From: Shewanella sp.
GTDB taxonomy: Bacteria > Pseudomonadota > Gammaproteobacteria > Enterobacterales > Shewanellaceae
NCBI GenBank assembly: GCA_004195335.1
Contig: SDWK01000240.1
Coordinates: forward strand, 1-20,963
Reading direction: 5' to 3'
Length of the DNA stretch: 20,963 bases
The position numbers were made by a program, and so were the translations under genes. A model generated the notes under the pieces. The model worked only from the letters and a program-made list of their open reading frames with translations, was not told the origin of the DNA and made no database searches. Of the stretch, positions 10,098-17,665 are shown piece by piece. Numbering within the stretch: the stretch's first letter is position 1; each line of letters starts with the position of its first letter.

Positions 10098-11987
10098 TTG
10101 ATATTCAGTAACCAAGTCGGCGATAGGGATAAACGCTTTTCTGGTTTTAATCGACTGGTTCGGGCTCGTTTTTTTACACTATTTATTCCCCTGACTCTGC
10201 TCAATATCGCCGCATTAATGCTGGCAAACTCTTTGTTTATCAATTTCGAACAAGCCAAACAACAGGCGCTGGTACAAGCTGGCATAGAGATTGGCACCAA
10301 CTTAGCTCATCATGATCTGACAACGGTCATGTCTCACCTAGAGTTTTTAACCGCTAGTGAACATGTTGAAAGTTATTTGAATAGTGGAATCGATGACAGT
10401 AAAGCGCATATCGAGAGGGAGTTTCTGAATTTAGCCAATACCAGCCAACTCTATGATCAAATTCGCCTTATCGCTCCCTCCGGAATGGAGCTGGTTCGGA
10501 TCGATTATTTCGATGATCAAGCGGTCGCAGTTGCCCCCGAGCTGTTGCAAGACAAGTCAAAGCGCTACTACTTTCAGGAAGCGGCCGCTATTACCGCTGA
10601 TAAGATGTATATCTCGGCACTCGATCTTAATGTGGAAAATGGCGTTATCGAACAACCCCTGAAGCCAATGATCAGGTTTGCTAAGCCACTACGGGATAAA
10701 AGCGGCAAGTTGAAAGGGGTTATCGTTCTAAACTATTTCGCCAGTTTATTGCTCGATAAGTTCAGGAACCAGATGATGCTGGCTCCGGGAGAGGGGGCAC
10801 TATTGAATAAGGATGGCTACTGGTTATCGAGCAAAGACCGCTCTCAGGAGTGGGGGTTTATGCTCGATCATAAACAAAGTTTCGGTGCAGAGAATCCGGA
10901 GCTTTGGCAGGCCATATCTATGGTTGAGAAGGGCAGCGTTGAGAATTCAAATGGTCTGGTTACCTTCGCTACCGTGCACCCCATCAAAGACATAGATAAA
11001 AGAGTGGCCAACAGGGATCACTTTATCGATGAGTGGCGGATCATCATAGTTAATACCAATTTGGCGCTGGGTCCGGCTTTGGTTCTATCGAAGATGGAGT
11101 TTTTGTATCCGGCGTTGATCATCTATCCCATAGGTTTGATACTCATCTGGTTTTGGGCTCGAGCTTCAGTCGGTCGAAAGTGTGCCGAGCAGGAGCTGAA
11201 AAAACTCAATAAGACACTGACCTTAAGAGTCGCGGAGCGAACTCGGGAGCTCGCCGTCATCAAGGATGTGACGATTCTCAGTATGGCGACTCTGGCCGAG
11301 ACTCGAGATAACGAAACAGGCCAGCATCTCAGACGGACACAAACCTATGTAAAACTGCTGGCAAAAGAGCTACAAGAACATCCAGATTTTCATGATTTTT
11401 TGTCGGACATAAATATAGAGTTACTGTATAAGTCGGCCCCACTTCATGACATAGGTAAGGTGGGAATACCGGACGATATTTTACTTAAACCTGCCAGACT
11501 TACCGAGTTTGAGTTTGAGATAATGAAGCGACATACGACCTATGGCAGTAACGCGATTAGCTCATCTATCAATACCTTAACCAATGAGCTGACGGAAAAT
11601 GATGGGCCTACGTTTTTACAGTTTGCTCAAGACATTGCCCATTATCATCATGAAAAGTGGAATGGGAGCGGTTATCCAAACGGTTTGTCCGGCGATGATA
11701 TTCCCATTGCGGCCCGGATCATGGCAATTGCCGATGTGTTCGATGCGCTCTCATGTAAAAGGGTATATAAAGAAGCCTTCGGTCGTGATCAGACCGAAAG
11801 CATAATGCTCGAAGGACGCGGTACGCATTTTGATCCAAGAATGATCGACGCATTTTGCAGGATTAATGATTCATTCTGGGAGGTCAAAGCCCTGTTTGAA
11901 GATGAGCCCCCAGAAGTCACAAATGGCTGCATGGAACATTTTCCAGTGGAATACGCTCAACTCATTAATTTTGGTCAAGGTATTTAG
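10098..11987 (+). CDS. Cache-like sensor HD-GYP phosphodiesterase
   Basis: This 629-residue inner-membrane protein should hydrolyse c-di-GMP. Order: membrane segment (about residues 24-47), a large periplasmic region of about 285 residues resembling a double Cache domain (with RFAKPLRDKSGKLKGVIVLN), a second membrane segment (about 335-357), a coiled linker, and an HD-GYP domain (about 395-605). Catalytic motifs are intact: HDIGK with H450 and D451, the downstream HHEKWNGSGYP with GYP at 525-527, and IADVFDAL. The start is a TTG at 10098 with GGGAG six bases upstream; no better ATG lies near the N-terminus. It is followed on the same strand by a periplasmic binding protein and a GGDEF cyclase. 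The periplasmic ligand is unknown. Confidence 0.92.
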   Translation: MIFSNQVGDRDKRFSGFNRLVRARFFTLFIPLTLLNIAALMLANSLFINFEQAKQQALVQAGIEIGTNLAHHDLTTVMSHLEFLTASEHVESYLNSGIDDSKAHIEREFLNLANTSQLYDQIRLIAPSGMELVRIDYFDDQAVAVAPELLQDKSKRYYFQEAAAITADKMYISALDLNVENGVIEQPLKPMIRFAKPLRDKSGKLKGVIVLNYFASLLLDKFRNQMMLAPGEGALLNKDGYWLSSKDRSQEWGFMLDHKQSFGAENPELWQAISMVEKGSVENSNGLVTFATVHPIKDIDKRVANRDHFIDEWRIIIVNTNLALGPALVLSKMEFLYPALIIYPIGLILIWFWARASVGRKCAEQELKKLNKTLTLRVAERTRELAVIKDVTILSMATLAETRDNETGQHLRRTQTYVKLLAKELQEHPDFHDFLSDINIELLYKSAPLHDIGKVGIPDDILLKPARLTEFEFEIMKRHTTYGSNAISSSINTLTNELTENDGPTFLQFAQDIAHYHHEKWNGSGYPNGLSGDDIPIAARIMAIADVFDALSCKRVYKEAFGRDQTESIMLEGRGTHFDPRMIDAFCRINDSFWEVKALFEDEPPEVTNGCMEHFPVEYAQLINFGQGI

Positions 11988-12116
11988 GGGCGATGAGAGT
12001 CTAGCCCTGTTACCTTTTCTTTAGCGAGCTTATTTTTAAGCTAACTGAGGAATAAGCACTCACTGACGTCCTGAACTACAATTTGAAATGAATTGTTATT
12101 CAGCATAGGTATGGGA

Positions 12117-13112
12117 ATGATAAAGAAACTGTCGCTGATTATAGTCTTTGTAGGAATCGTCATATACCTTACCGTGGGCGGGCAAACAGAAAATACAAAT
12201 AAGGCATTTACAGCACCGATTAAGATCGCTGTATCGACTACAGCATTAAGTTCACCGTTAATTATCGCTCAAAAGTTATCCCTGTTCGAAAAACATAACG
12301 TGAATGTTGAGCTATTGCCTGTCAGGGGCGGACATCGGAGTTTTAGCATGATGGCCAATGGAGAGGTGGATTTAGCGACCAGCTCAGAATCTGTGGTGAT
12401 GTTTAATAGTTTTTTGCGTCAAGACTTCACCGTTTTGGCCAGTTTTGTCGAGTCAGATAACGATCTCAAACTCATCACTTTAAAAAGCGCCTCCATAACA
12501 GAAGCTAAATTTTTGGAGGGGAAAAAAGTGGGTATGGTTGAGTCCAGTGCCAGTGAGTTTTTTATCTATGCGTACATGATCCTGACCGGTAATAAAGCGA
12601 TTAAATTTAATCGCGTATTTATGGATGCATCAGAGCTGGGCCCAGCCCTGTTGTCGGGTAGAGTCGATGCCATCTCAATTTGGGAGCCCTTAGGTTATCA
12701 GCTTAATAAAGAGTATGGCGACCAAATCAGTCAATTTCAGACCAAGGGAATATACAACCTCTCTTTTAATTTAATTGCAAAAAAAGCGTCGTTAGAAAAG
12801 AGTCTGGAATCCTATGTGAGAATTTTGGCCGCAATCGAAGAAGCGCAAAACTTTATCTCTGAATATCCTCAGGAAGCTAAAAATATTATAAGTGATTCTC
12901 TTAATATTCCGGTGGCACAGCTTGAGTGGGGATGGAGTGATTATCTATTTCGACTCTCACTGAGCAATGTGCTGTTATCTAATCTACAGACCCAAGCTAG
13001 GTGGGCGATAGCAACGGGGTCAATCACCGATAACAAGGGTATGCCGGACTTCAGGTTGTTAATCGATAGCAGGGCGTTAGAGCAAGTGGGAAAACTCGAA
13101 TCAAACTTGTAG
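12117..13112 (+). CDS. NMT1/SsuA-like periplasmic substrate-binding protein, orphan
   Basis: This 331-residue protein has an N-terminal hydrophobic segment (about residues 5-20; signal peptide or anchor, no lipobox Cys). A type II periplasmic binding fold of the NMT1/THI5/SsuA group follows. Typical traits are IKIAVSTTALSSPLIIAQKLSLFEKHNVNVEL, MANGEVDLATSSE, the GKKVGMVESSASEFF lobe and RVDAISIWEP. The ATG at 12117 is chosen because AGG lies seven bases upstream; an ATG at 12111 and a TTG at 12093 are possible. No ABC permease or ATPase gene is near. Instead an HD-GYP gene precedes it (129 bases) and a GGDEF gene follows (105 bases). That suggests a sensory rather than transport role, which is inference. 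The ligand cannot be named; relatives bind pyrimidines, sulfonates or nitrate. Confidence 0.85.
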   Translation: MIKKLSLIIVFVGIVIYLTVGGQTENTNKAFTAPIKIAVSTTALSSPLIIAQKLSLFEKHNVNVELLPVRGGHRSFSMMANGEVDLATSSESVVMFNSFLRQDFTVLASFVESDNDLKLITLKSASITEAKFLEGKKVGMVESSASEFFIYAYMILTGNKAIKFNRVFMDASELGPALLSGRVDAISIWEPLGYQLNKEYGDQISQFQTKGIYNLSFNLIAKKASLEKSLESYVRILAAIEEAQNFISEYPQEAKNIISDSLNIPVAQLEWGWSDYLFRLSLSNVLLSNLQTQARWAIATGSITDNKGMPDFRLLIDSRALEQVGKLESNL

Positions 13113-13138
13113 AAAGATAGCATCACGGAAAAATAGCA

Positions 13139-13165
13139 TTTTAATCGATGAGTCTTTGATTAAAA
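13139..13165. other. AT-rich inverted repeat before the GGDEF gene
   Basis: TTTTAATC (13139-13146) and GATTAAAA (13158-13165) form a perfect 8-bp dyad with an 11-base centre, in the 105-base gap between the binding protein and the cyclase. It may be an operator or a weak hairpin. Confidence 0.35.
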
Positions 13166-13217
13166 AAAATCACTGCTTCTTTGGCTTATTAACCTATTTA
13201 ATAACATTGGCATAAAG

Positions 13218-14546
13218 ATGAAAGTATCCTTACGTCTTAAAATATTACTGATATTGAGCTTGATGCTGACAAGTATTATTTTGCTCTCTTTTGTCACGCT
13301 TAAAAACATTCAGATGGAGACCAATTCGCAGTTACATCAGGTTAGCCATATCGAACACAAAATTGATTATCTCAGTAGCCAACTCTGGTTGTTGCAGCAA
13401 TATCATGATGAAGATGCTTTAGCTCAAACCCGTATTGCCCATGCAGAGCTTAAATTGCTATTAGCTGAAAAGCAGTTCAGTCAAAATAATAAAAATGTCA
13501 TAGTCGCTAACTTAATTAGAATGAACGCTAACATTGGGGCCTTGCTTGATCTATCCCAAAAAAACCTGGAAGTCGATGTTAAGCACGGAATTACTTCGCC
13601 TTCAGGTATGCTTTCTGCGCGATATAGCATGACTATTCAGTCGATGAATGAAGACTTAGGTAAATTACAACAACTCGCAATCAAGGATTCAGCGCTATCA
13701 CAACGAAAAATATTATATGCGGTAATTATACTGCTTATTGTCGGCTCGGCGGTCGTCCTTATCCTCACTCTACTTACGTTAAAAACATTTAACACTAACC
13801 TCAACGCGCTAACTCTTGGGATAAAAGATCTGACTAAGGGCAACCTTAATAGTCGTATCGTGGTCAAGGATACCGATGAACTTTCGGTTCTTGCCCAGCA
13901 GTTTAACTTAATGAAACACTCCCTGGAGGAGACAACCATTAAGAAAGAACAGCTGCAATTAGAGGTGGAACGTCAAACAAAAGAACTGCATCAGCAACGT
14001 GAAGAATTCGAGCATTTGGCTAATCATGACAGCCTAACGAAGCTATACAGCCGGAGCGCGTTTGAGGAGCAGATACAGACTGCAATCGCTCGCTGTGGAC
14101 GTACCAAGCAGAGTGCCGCACTGCTATTTATCGACCTCGACCGATTCAAGGCCGTTAATGATTGCCATGGTCATGCCGCAGGGGATGCTGTATTAATTGA
14201 GGTGGCTAAGAAGCTATTAAAGACGGTGCGTTCATCAGATATTATTGCCAGAATTGGGGGCGATGAATTTATTATCTGGTTAGAACCCATCGAAAATGCC
14301 ACACAGGTGATAACGGTGATCAACAAACTGGCCGAAGAGTTGGCATTACCCATCCAATACCAAGATATTAATCTTTTGGTCGATGCGAGTATCGGTGTGA
14401 GCTTCTTCCCTATCGATGCCACCGAACTGAGTGGCTTATTAAAAGTGGCCGATGACAATATGTACAAGGCGAAAGACAATGATGGCACTACTTTCAAACT
14501 AACACATAAGGCCACGTTAGGGCTCACAAAAGACAGCATGGCATAG
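13218..14546 (+). CDS. HAMP-GGDEF diguanylate cyclase
   Basis: This 442-residue inner-membrane protein is predicted to synthesise c-di-GMP. Order: membrane segment (about residues 8-27), an all-helical periplasmic region of about 135 residues (probably a four-helix bundle), a second membrane segment (about 165-190), a HAMP linker (about 190-245), a coiled coil, and a GGDEF domain (about 270-430). The catalytic set is canonical: FIDLDRFKAVND, GD, and GGDEF (347-351). The inhibitory-site motif RSSD (338-341) is present, so product inhibition is expected. The ATG at 13218 has only a weak AAAG upstream. It lies 105 bases after an orphan binding protein that could deliver a ligand signal to the small periplasmic domain. 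Confidence 0.93.
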   Translation: MKVSLRLKILLILSLMLTSIILLSFVTLKNIQMETNSQLHQVSHIEHKIDYLSSQLWLLQQYHDEDALAQTRIAHAELKLLLAEKQFSQNNKNVIVANLIRMNANIGALLDLSQKNLEVDVKHGITSPSGMLSARYSMTIQSMNEDLGKLQQLAIKDSALSQRKILYAVIILLIVGSAVVLILTLLTLKTFNTNLNALTLGIKDLTKGNLNSRIVVKDTDELSVLAQQFNLMKHSLEETTIKKEQLQLEVERQTKELHQQREEFEHLANHDSLTKLYSRSAFEEQIQTAIARCGRTKQSAALLFIDLDRFKAVNDCHGHAAGDAVLIEVAKKLLKTVRSSDIIARIGGDEFIIWLEPIENATQVITVINKLAEELALPIQYQDINLLVDASIGVSFFPIDATELSGLLKVADDNMYKAKDNDGTTFKLTHKATLGLTKDSMA

Positions 14547-14551
14547 AAAGA

Positions 14552-14597
14552 GGTTCTAGAAGCTAGAACCTAGAATCTAGGAGCTAGTTCCTAACCC
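14552..14597. repeat. CTAGNNN heptad tandem repeat with hairpin at a convergent junction
   Basis: GGTTCTAG (14552-14559) and CTAGAACC (14563-14570) form a perfect 8-bp stem with a three-base loop. From 14556 to 14590 the sequence is five heptads beginning CTAG (CTAGAAG, CTAGAAC, CTAGAAT, CTAGGAG, CTAGTTC), followed by a decayed CTAACCC. The stop codon of the minus-strand DMT gene (14584-14586) lies inside the fifth unit. The hairpin may end transcription from both sides, though it lacks a U-tract. Confidence 0.6.
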
Positions 14598-15507
14598 TAT
14601 CTCGTTTCAGTAACTTCTGTAACCTTTCGCCAAATTGATACAGGGCCAGACCGCCGATGACAAACAGGGCTCCGATGAGCAAAGTGTCGGTGATTACTTC
14701 GCCATTTAATGTGGCGCCTAATGTCATGGCAAAAACAGGGGTGATCAAAGTGACCAGTGCCACGGTGCTGGCTTTGAGATTCTGTAGTACATAGAAGTAG
14801 GCGATAAAACCAATCAGAGAGCCGAACACGCCCAGGTAAATAATGGCCCAGATAGATTTTAGCTGCCAAGTATCGACAGGCAGAGTTCCATCAAATAATA
14901 ACCAGGCGAGTGTGAACATGGGCGTTGAAAACAGTAAGGCGCCAACAGTGCTTGCTATGGGGTGAATGTTAATTTTCACCGTCTTAATCAAGACACCACT
15001 TAAGCTGAACAGCGAAACGGCGGTCAACACCAATACCAGGCCAATCCAGCTATCTGAACTCAATGATAATTTTGATGAACAGACGACACCAAGCCCAACA
15101 AATGCCATCACCAGAGCCAGCAGTTTCATTGGGCCAAACTTAGGTTCATTAAGTAGTTTTTGGGCTAATAATCCTGAGATTAACGGCGATAGGCCGAAGA
15201 TCAACGACATGGTTCCCGATGCTAAATATCGCGCGGCAAAATAGCTCAGTAACATGCCGCCGACGATACCGATGGAAGAAAATCCATACAGCTTGAATGC
15301 GGTTTTCGTCCAGGGAAAACGGATGCGAAAGATGACTAAAAGCAGGCTGCCTAATACCAAGGCTAGCAACATACGTAATAACACGGCCATGGTTGGATGA
15401 ACCGAAGCACTGCTCCAGACGATACCCAGAGGTGTCGTTGACCAAATCAGAACGACCGCTAAAAAAGCGAACGGAACCATTTTAGGGAGTGGATCTGGGG
15501 TCTGCAT
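14584..15507 (-). CDS. EamA/DMT-family transporter
   Basis: This 307-residue inner-membrane protein has about ten hydrophobic segments arranged as two EamA repeats (about residues 10-140 and 150-290). The first contains the typical VLIWSTTPLGIVWSS segment and the second ends GALFVIGGLALYQFGERL. Members of the drug/metabolite transporter superfamily mostly export amino acids or other small metabolites; this substrate cannot be told. The ATG at 15505-15507 has GAGGA upstream, about ten bases away. The stop codon lies inside a heptad repeat shared with the convergent cyclase gene. Its C-terminal tail is basic (RLQKLLKRDRVRN). Confidence 0.9.
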   Translation of the reverse strand: MQTPDPLPKMVPFAFLAVVLIWSTTPLGIVWSSASVHPTMAVLLRMLLALVLGSLLLVIFRIRFPWTKTAFKLYGFSSIGIVGGMLLSYFAARYLASGTMSLIFGLSPLISGLLAQKLLNEPKFGPMKLLALVMAFVGLGVVCSSKLSLSSDSWIGLVLVLTAVSLFSLSGVLIKTVKINIHPIASTVGALLFSTPMFTLAWLLFDGTLPVDTWQLKSIWAIIYLGVFGSLIGFIAYFYVLQNLKASTVALVTLITPVFAMTLGATLNGEVITDTLLIGALFVIGGLALYQFGERLQKLLKRDRVRN

Positions 15508-15607
15508 TGCTGGTAATTCCTCATCTATCCTGGCCTGATTCTGAGGGCCGAGGAAGGGGGTTGTAGGTTTCTAAAGAGGACATCGAGCCATGTAGCGGGG
15601 AGCTCTC

Positions 15608-15624
15608 GGCTAGCGGCACTAGCC
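15608..15624. other. Short inverted repeat upstream of the DMT gene
   Basis: GGCTAG and CTAGCC form a perfect 6-bp dyad with a five-base centre, about 100 bases upstream of the DMT start. It may be an operator or a leader hairpin. The rest of 15508-15801 holds no supported gene. Confidence 0.3.
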
Positions 15625-15801
15625 ATATTCTATGCGGCTTAGTTGTTAACGTCTTTAACTTTGCTAATTATGAACTCACAAAGCGCAGAGTAATACTGAT
15701 GTTCGAGGCCATCACTGTCAACCTTTCTATATTGAGGACGGGTGATTTTATCTTGATTTTTATGGATGAAAGGGGATTGTCAGAATGGTGTATTAGCGTA
15801 T

Positions 15802-16026
15802 TTATAAGAGGGCTGGCGAGACTGTCAAAAAGTCAAAAGGGGCAAAGCCCTTCAGCTTATGCCCCTTTTGTTGTTTGCGGTTATATGAACCTTTGCCTTT
15901 CTTCGGTTTTTCGGTCCTCATCTTAAATAGTTCACTTGTGACTAATGCTTTCAACGCATTGTCTTTAATTGTGCCTCGCTTGCTATCGTGCTCGATATGC
16001 GATGAGGACTTTCGATGTTCTGCCAT
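15802..16026 (-). CDS. arfA: Alternative ribosome-rescue factor ArfA
   Basis: This 74-residue basic protein matches ArfA. The diagnostic core is RGTIKDNALKALVTSELF followed by KPKKGKGSYNRK, corresponding to GQIKDNAIEALLHDPLF and KNKKGKGSYMRK of E. coli ArfA. ArfA recruits RF2 to ribosomes stalled on non-stop messages and backs up tmRNA. Here an intrinsic terminator hairpin (15835-15869) lies within the last third of the coding region. Most transcripts should therefore end before the stop codon, giving a truncated message that tmRNA tags unless tmRNA fails. This is the known regulation of proteobacterial arfA. The second of two adjacent ATGs (16024-16026) is chosen because AGGAG lies six bases upstream of it; the first would have a spacer of only three. 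The C-terminal residues after the hairpin are probably dispensable. Confidence 0.88.
   Translation of the reverse strand: MAEHRKSSSHIEHDSKRGTIKDNALKALVTSELFKMRTEKPKKGKGSYNRKQQKGHKLKGFAPFDFLTVSPALL
15827..15869 (-). terminator. Intrinsic terminator inside arfA
   Basis: Read on the minus strand, AAAAGGGGC (15869-15861) and GCCCCTTTT (15843-15835) form a perfect 9-bp stem, with an inner AAGC/GCTT extension. GAC and then TTTTT (15831-15827) follow. This GC-rich stem plus U-rich tail is the best terminator in the window, and it lies upstream of the arfA stop codon. Confidence 0.85.
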
Positions 16027-16106
16027 CATTGTCTCCTGCTACTTTCTCGTATTACTCTCATTCAGAGCGCCCGATACTCTCCGATCGTGGGAGACTATCA
16101 GGTGCT

Positions 16107-16136
16107 ACTATAGAACAAATCTGTCTATTTAGTAAA
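16107..16136 (-). promoter_or_regulatory. Candidate sigma-70 promoter for arfA
   Basis: On the minus strand, TTTACT (16136-16131) is followed after 18 bases by TATAGT (16112-16107), which matches the -10 consensus at 5 of 6 positions. Transcription would start about 70-75 bases before the arfA ATG. Confidence 0.4.
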
Positions 16137-16164
16137 CAGCTTTATTGCACTCAAAGGATAAAGG

Positions 16165-17229
16165 TTAAACATCATTCTCATTTTGACTCGCGCTTGCGAT
16201 TAACGGGTAACCGAGTTCCCGCCATAAATTTAAACCATTATCCAGCGCGACGGCGCGCATGAAGCCCATCTCCCTCAGGGTAGATGTGGCTAAAACCGAG
16301 ATCTTGCCGTACTCACAATAGACGGCGATGCGGCGGGTTGGATCGGGCAGCAATTCGTTGACCCGTAGTTCTAACTGTCCTCTGGGGATATGTATGGCCC
16401 CATTAATATGGCCTTTGTCGAAGGCCTCTCGTTCACGTACATCGAGTACGACAAACTTCGGCACTATCGATTGGCTATAACGCAGCACCTGCTCCAGTGA
16501 GACAAATGAGATCTTGTTTGCGGCATCACTGATAAATTGTGCGACGGTTTTTCCGCCGCTTAAATTAGTGCGTAACGACTCGGTCAGTTGGCTCGGCATC
16601 TTGAGATCTAATGCCCGCATCTGGGCGATAAACTCAACCCTGTCTTTCTTTTGCAGTCTTGGGTTATTAGAAAATTCCTCCCCGATGGTGCTATGGGTTC
16701 GCTCCGAGTAGGCATGGGCCGGATAGACTTTAAGATCGGCAGAAAGTTTGAATAAGCCATTAAAGAGACTATCGTATAGCAGTCCGGGGTCGCCGGTGGG
16801 GAGGTCGGTTCGTCCGGTTCCACCTAAGAGCAGGGTATCTCCTGTAAATACCCTATCTTTCATCACTATACATATAGAGTCTGCAGTATGGCCTGGGGTG
16901 TGCATTACGGTAAGCCTGAGTTTACCGACTATGATTATTTCACCATCATCGACGTACATATCGACGAAGGGGGCCGGGCTATTGCAATGCATAATGACCG
17001 GTACGTTCAACTGATTTGCAAGTTGTTTACTCGCCGAGAAATGGTCAGCGTGGGTGTGAGTGTCGAGCAGATAATGGATCGCCAGTCCATCATGACTGGC
17101 TAAGCCCAGATAATGCTCCATCTGACTTATCTCAGGGTCTATGATTATGGCCGAGTTAGTTTCACTGCAACCTATTAAATAAGACTGACAGCCGCGTTCT
17201 GTACGGATCCGGTGAAATACCATCGACAT
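16165..17229 (-). CDS. Persulfide dioxygenase-rhodanese fusion
   Basis: This 354-residue cytoplasmic protein has an N-terminal metallo-beta-lactamase-fold domain of the ETHE1 type (about residues 1-235) and a C-terminal rhodanese domain (about 255-345). Predicted iron ligands are H58 (in THTHADH), H114 (in HTPGH) and D131 (in FTGDT). The segments GGTGRTDLPTGD and YPAHAYSERTHSTIGEE are ETHE1-like and separate it from glyoxalase II. The rhodanese loop CEYGKIS keeps the catalytic Cys (C305). The family oxidises glutathione persulfide to sulfite, and the rhodanese part interconverts sulfite, thiosulfate and persulfide. The role is thus sulfane-sulfur detoxification or oxidation. The ATG at 17229 has AGGAG eight bases upstream. 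Two 19-base direct repeats lie upstream (17279-17330). No sulfide:quinone reductase is adjacent. Confidence 0.88.
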   Translation of the reverse strand: MSMVFHRIRTERGCQSYLIGCSETNSAIIIDPEISQMEHYLGLASHDGLAIHYLLDTHTHADHFSASKQLANQLNVPVIMHCNSPAPFVDMYVDDGEIIIVGKLRLTVMHTPGHTADSICIVMKDRVFTGDTLLLGGTGRTDLPTGDPGLLYDSLFNGLFKLSADLKVYPAHAYSERTHSTIGEEFSNNPRLQKKDRVEFIAQMRALDLKMPSQLTESLRTNLSGGKTVAQFISDAANKISFVSLEQVLRYSQSIVPKFVVLDVREREAFDKGHINGAIHIPRGQLELRVNELLPDPTRRIAVYCEYGKISVLATSTLREMGFMRAVALDNGLNLWRELGYPLIASASQNENDV

Positions 17230-17278
17230 CTTTTTGTCTCCTATGGAGATTGATCGACCTCGGCTAAAGCTAAATGTA

Positions 17279-17330
17279 GTTGAGCTTTAATATAGTTCGG
17301 CCATGAATATTGTTGAGTTTAAATATAGTC
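17279..17330 (-). promoter_or_regulatory. Direct-repeat operator candidate upstream of the persulfide dioxygenase
   Basis: On the plus strand, GTTGAGCTTTAATATAGTT (17279-17297) and GTTGAGTTTAAATATAGTC (17312-17330) agree at 16 of 19 positions and start 33 bases apart, close to three helical turns. They lie 50-101 bases upstream of the persulfide dioxygenase start. They look like a paired binding site for a regulator, which may be a sulfur-sensing one. No regulator gene is present in the window. Confidence 0.5.
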
Positions 17331-17337
17331 GATACTC

Positions 17338-17396
17338 GCTGATTCAACAGGGGAAATATGGCTAAAAGTCAGTTCCTTGAATCAGCTCTTTGAAGA
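17338..17396. repeat. 10-bp inverted repeat flanking 39 bases
   Basis: GCTGATTCAA (17338-17347) and TTGAATCAGC (17387-17396) are perfect inverted copies. The 59-base unit could be a hairpin with a long loop or a remnant of a miniature element. It has no coding content. Confidence 0.4.
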
Positions 17397-17437
17397 AAAT
17401 GGCGGCATAGTGGAGAAGGGATATAACGGGTTACAGT

Positions 17438-17460
17438 GTAGGAGCGGCTTTAGCCGCGAA
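17438..17460. repeat. REP-like palindrome
   Basis: A 23-base segment beginning GTAGGAGCGG contains the near-perfect palindrome GCGGCTTTAGCCGC (17444-17457). It matches, from memory, the common gammaproteobacterial REP family associated with RAYT transposases. Only one unit is present here. Confidence 0.6.
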
Positions 17461-17502
17461 TGTTTCAGCAAATCGATAGCCATGAGTCAATAATTCCCCC
17501 TT

Positions 17503-17530
17503 GTCACCCTGAACTCGTTTCAGAGTCCAT
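17503..17530. repeat. Second dispersed-type repeat
   Basis: The segment contains CACCCTGAACTCGTTTCAGA, a sequence type I recall as a frequent intergenic repeat in marine gammaproteobacteria. The core CTGAACTCGTTTCAG is an imperfect palindrome. It lies 43 bases after the REP-like element. Confidence 0.4.
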
Positions 17531-17564
17531 AATCCTTAGCATTGTAGTACCTTGATATGTGAAG

Positions 17565-17578
17565 GTGATCTTGATCAC
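17565..17578 (+). promoter_or_regulatory. CRP/FNR-type palindrome upstream of selO
   Basis: GTGATCTTGATCAC is a perfect palindrome with 6-bp arms and a two-base centre, 87 bases before the SelO start. It holds GTGA-N6-TCAC, the core of the CRP consensus. It also resembles the FNR layout (TGAT-N4-ATCA). CRP is the better guess in Shewanella, but the two cannot be separated by eye. Confidence 0.5.
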
Positions 17579-17665
17579 TGTTTTGTTCTCCTTCTGTTGT
17601 CGATTAGGTTAAAGTAGGGGCATGAATATCAAAGAGTCATTATCTCGACTACACGGACATAAACG

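Larger units (their letters stand above)
17230..17665. other. Repeat-rich divergent intergenic region of about 435 bases
   Basis: No gene. It separates the divergent persulfide dioxygenase and SelO genes. It holds, in order, two 19-base direct repeats, a widely spaced 10-bp inverted repeat, a REP-like palindrome, a second dispersed-type repeat, and a CRP-like palindrome, each listed separately. Confidence 0.7.

Noticed and set aside
14171..14539. 122-codon open frame on the minus strand inside the GGDEF cyclase
   Set aside because: It is antisense to the conserved catalytic domain, has no ribosome site that I could see, and has a composition typical of a shadow frame.
15875..16262. Overlapping plus-strand open frames opposite arfA and the end of the persulfide dioxygenase gene
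   Set aside because: They are antisense to the ArfA core and to the rhodanese tail, both of which match known families.
17438..17530. CRISPR array
   Set aside because: The repeats here are of different types, single copy and irregularly spaced. No regularly spaced direct repeats with unique spacers occur in the window.
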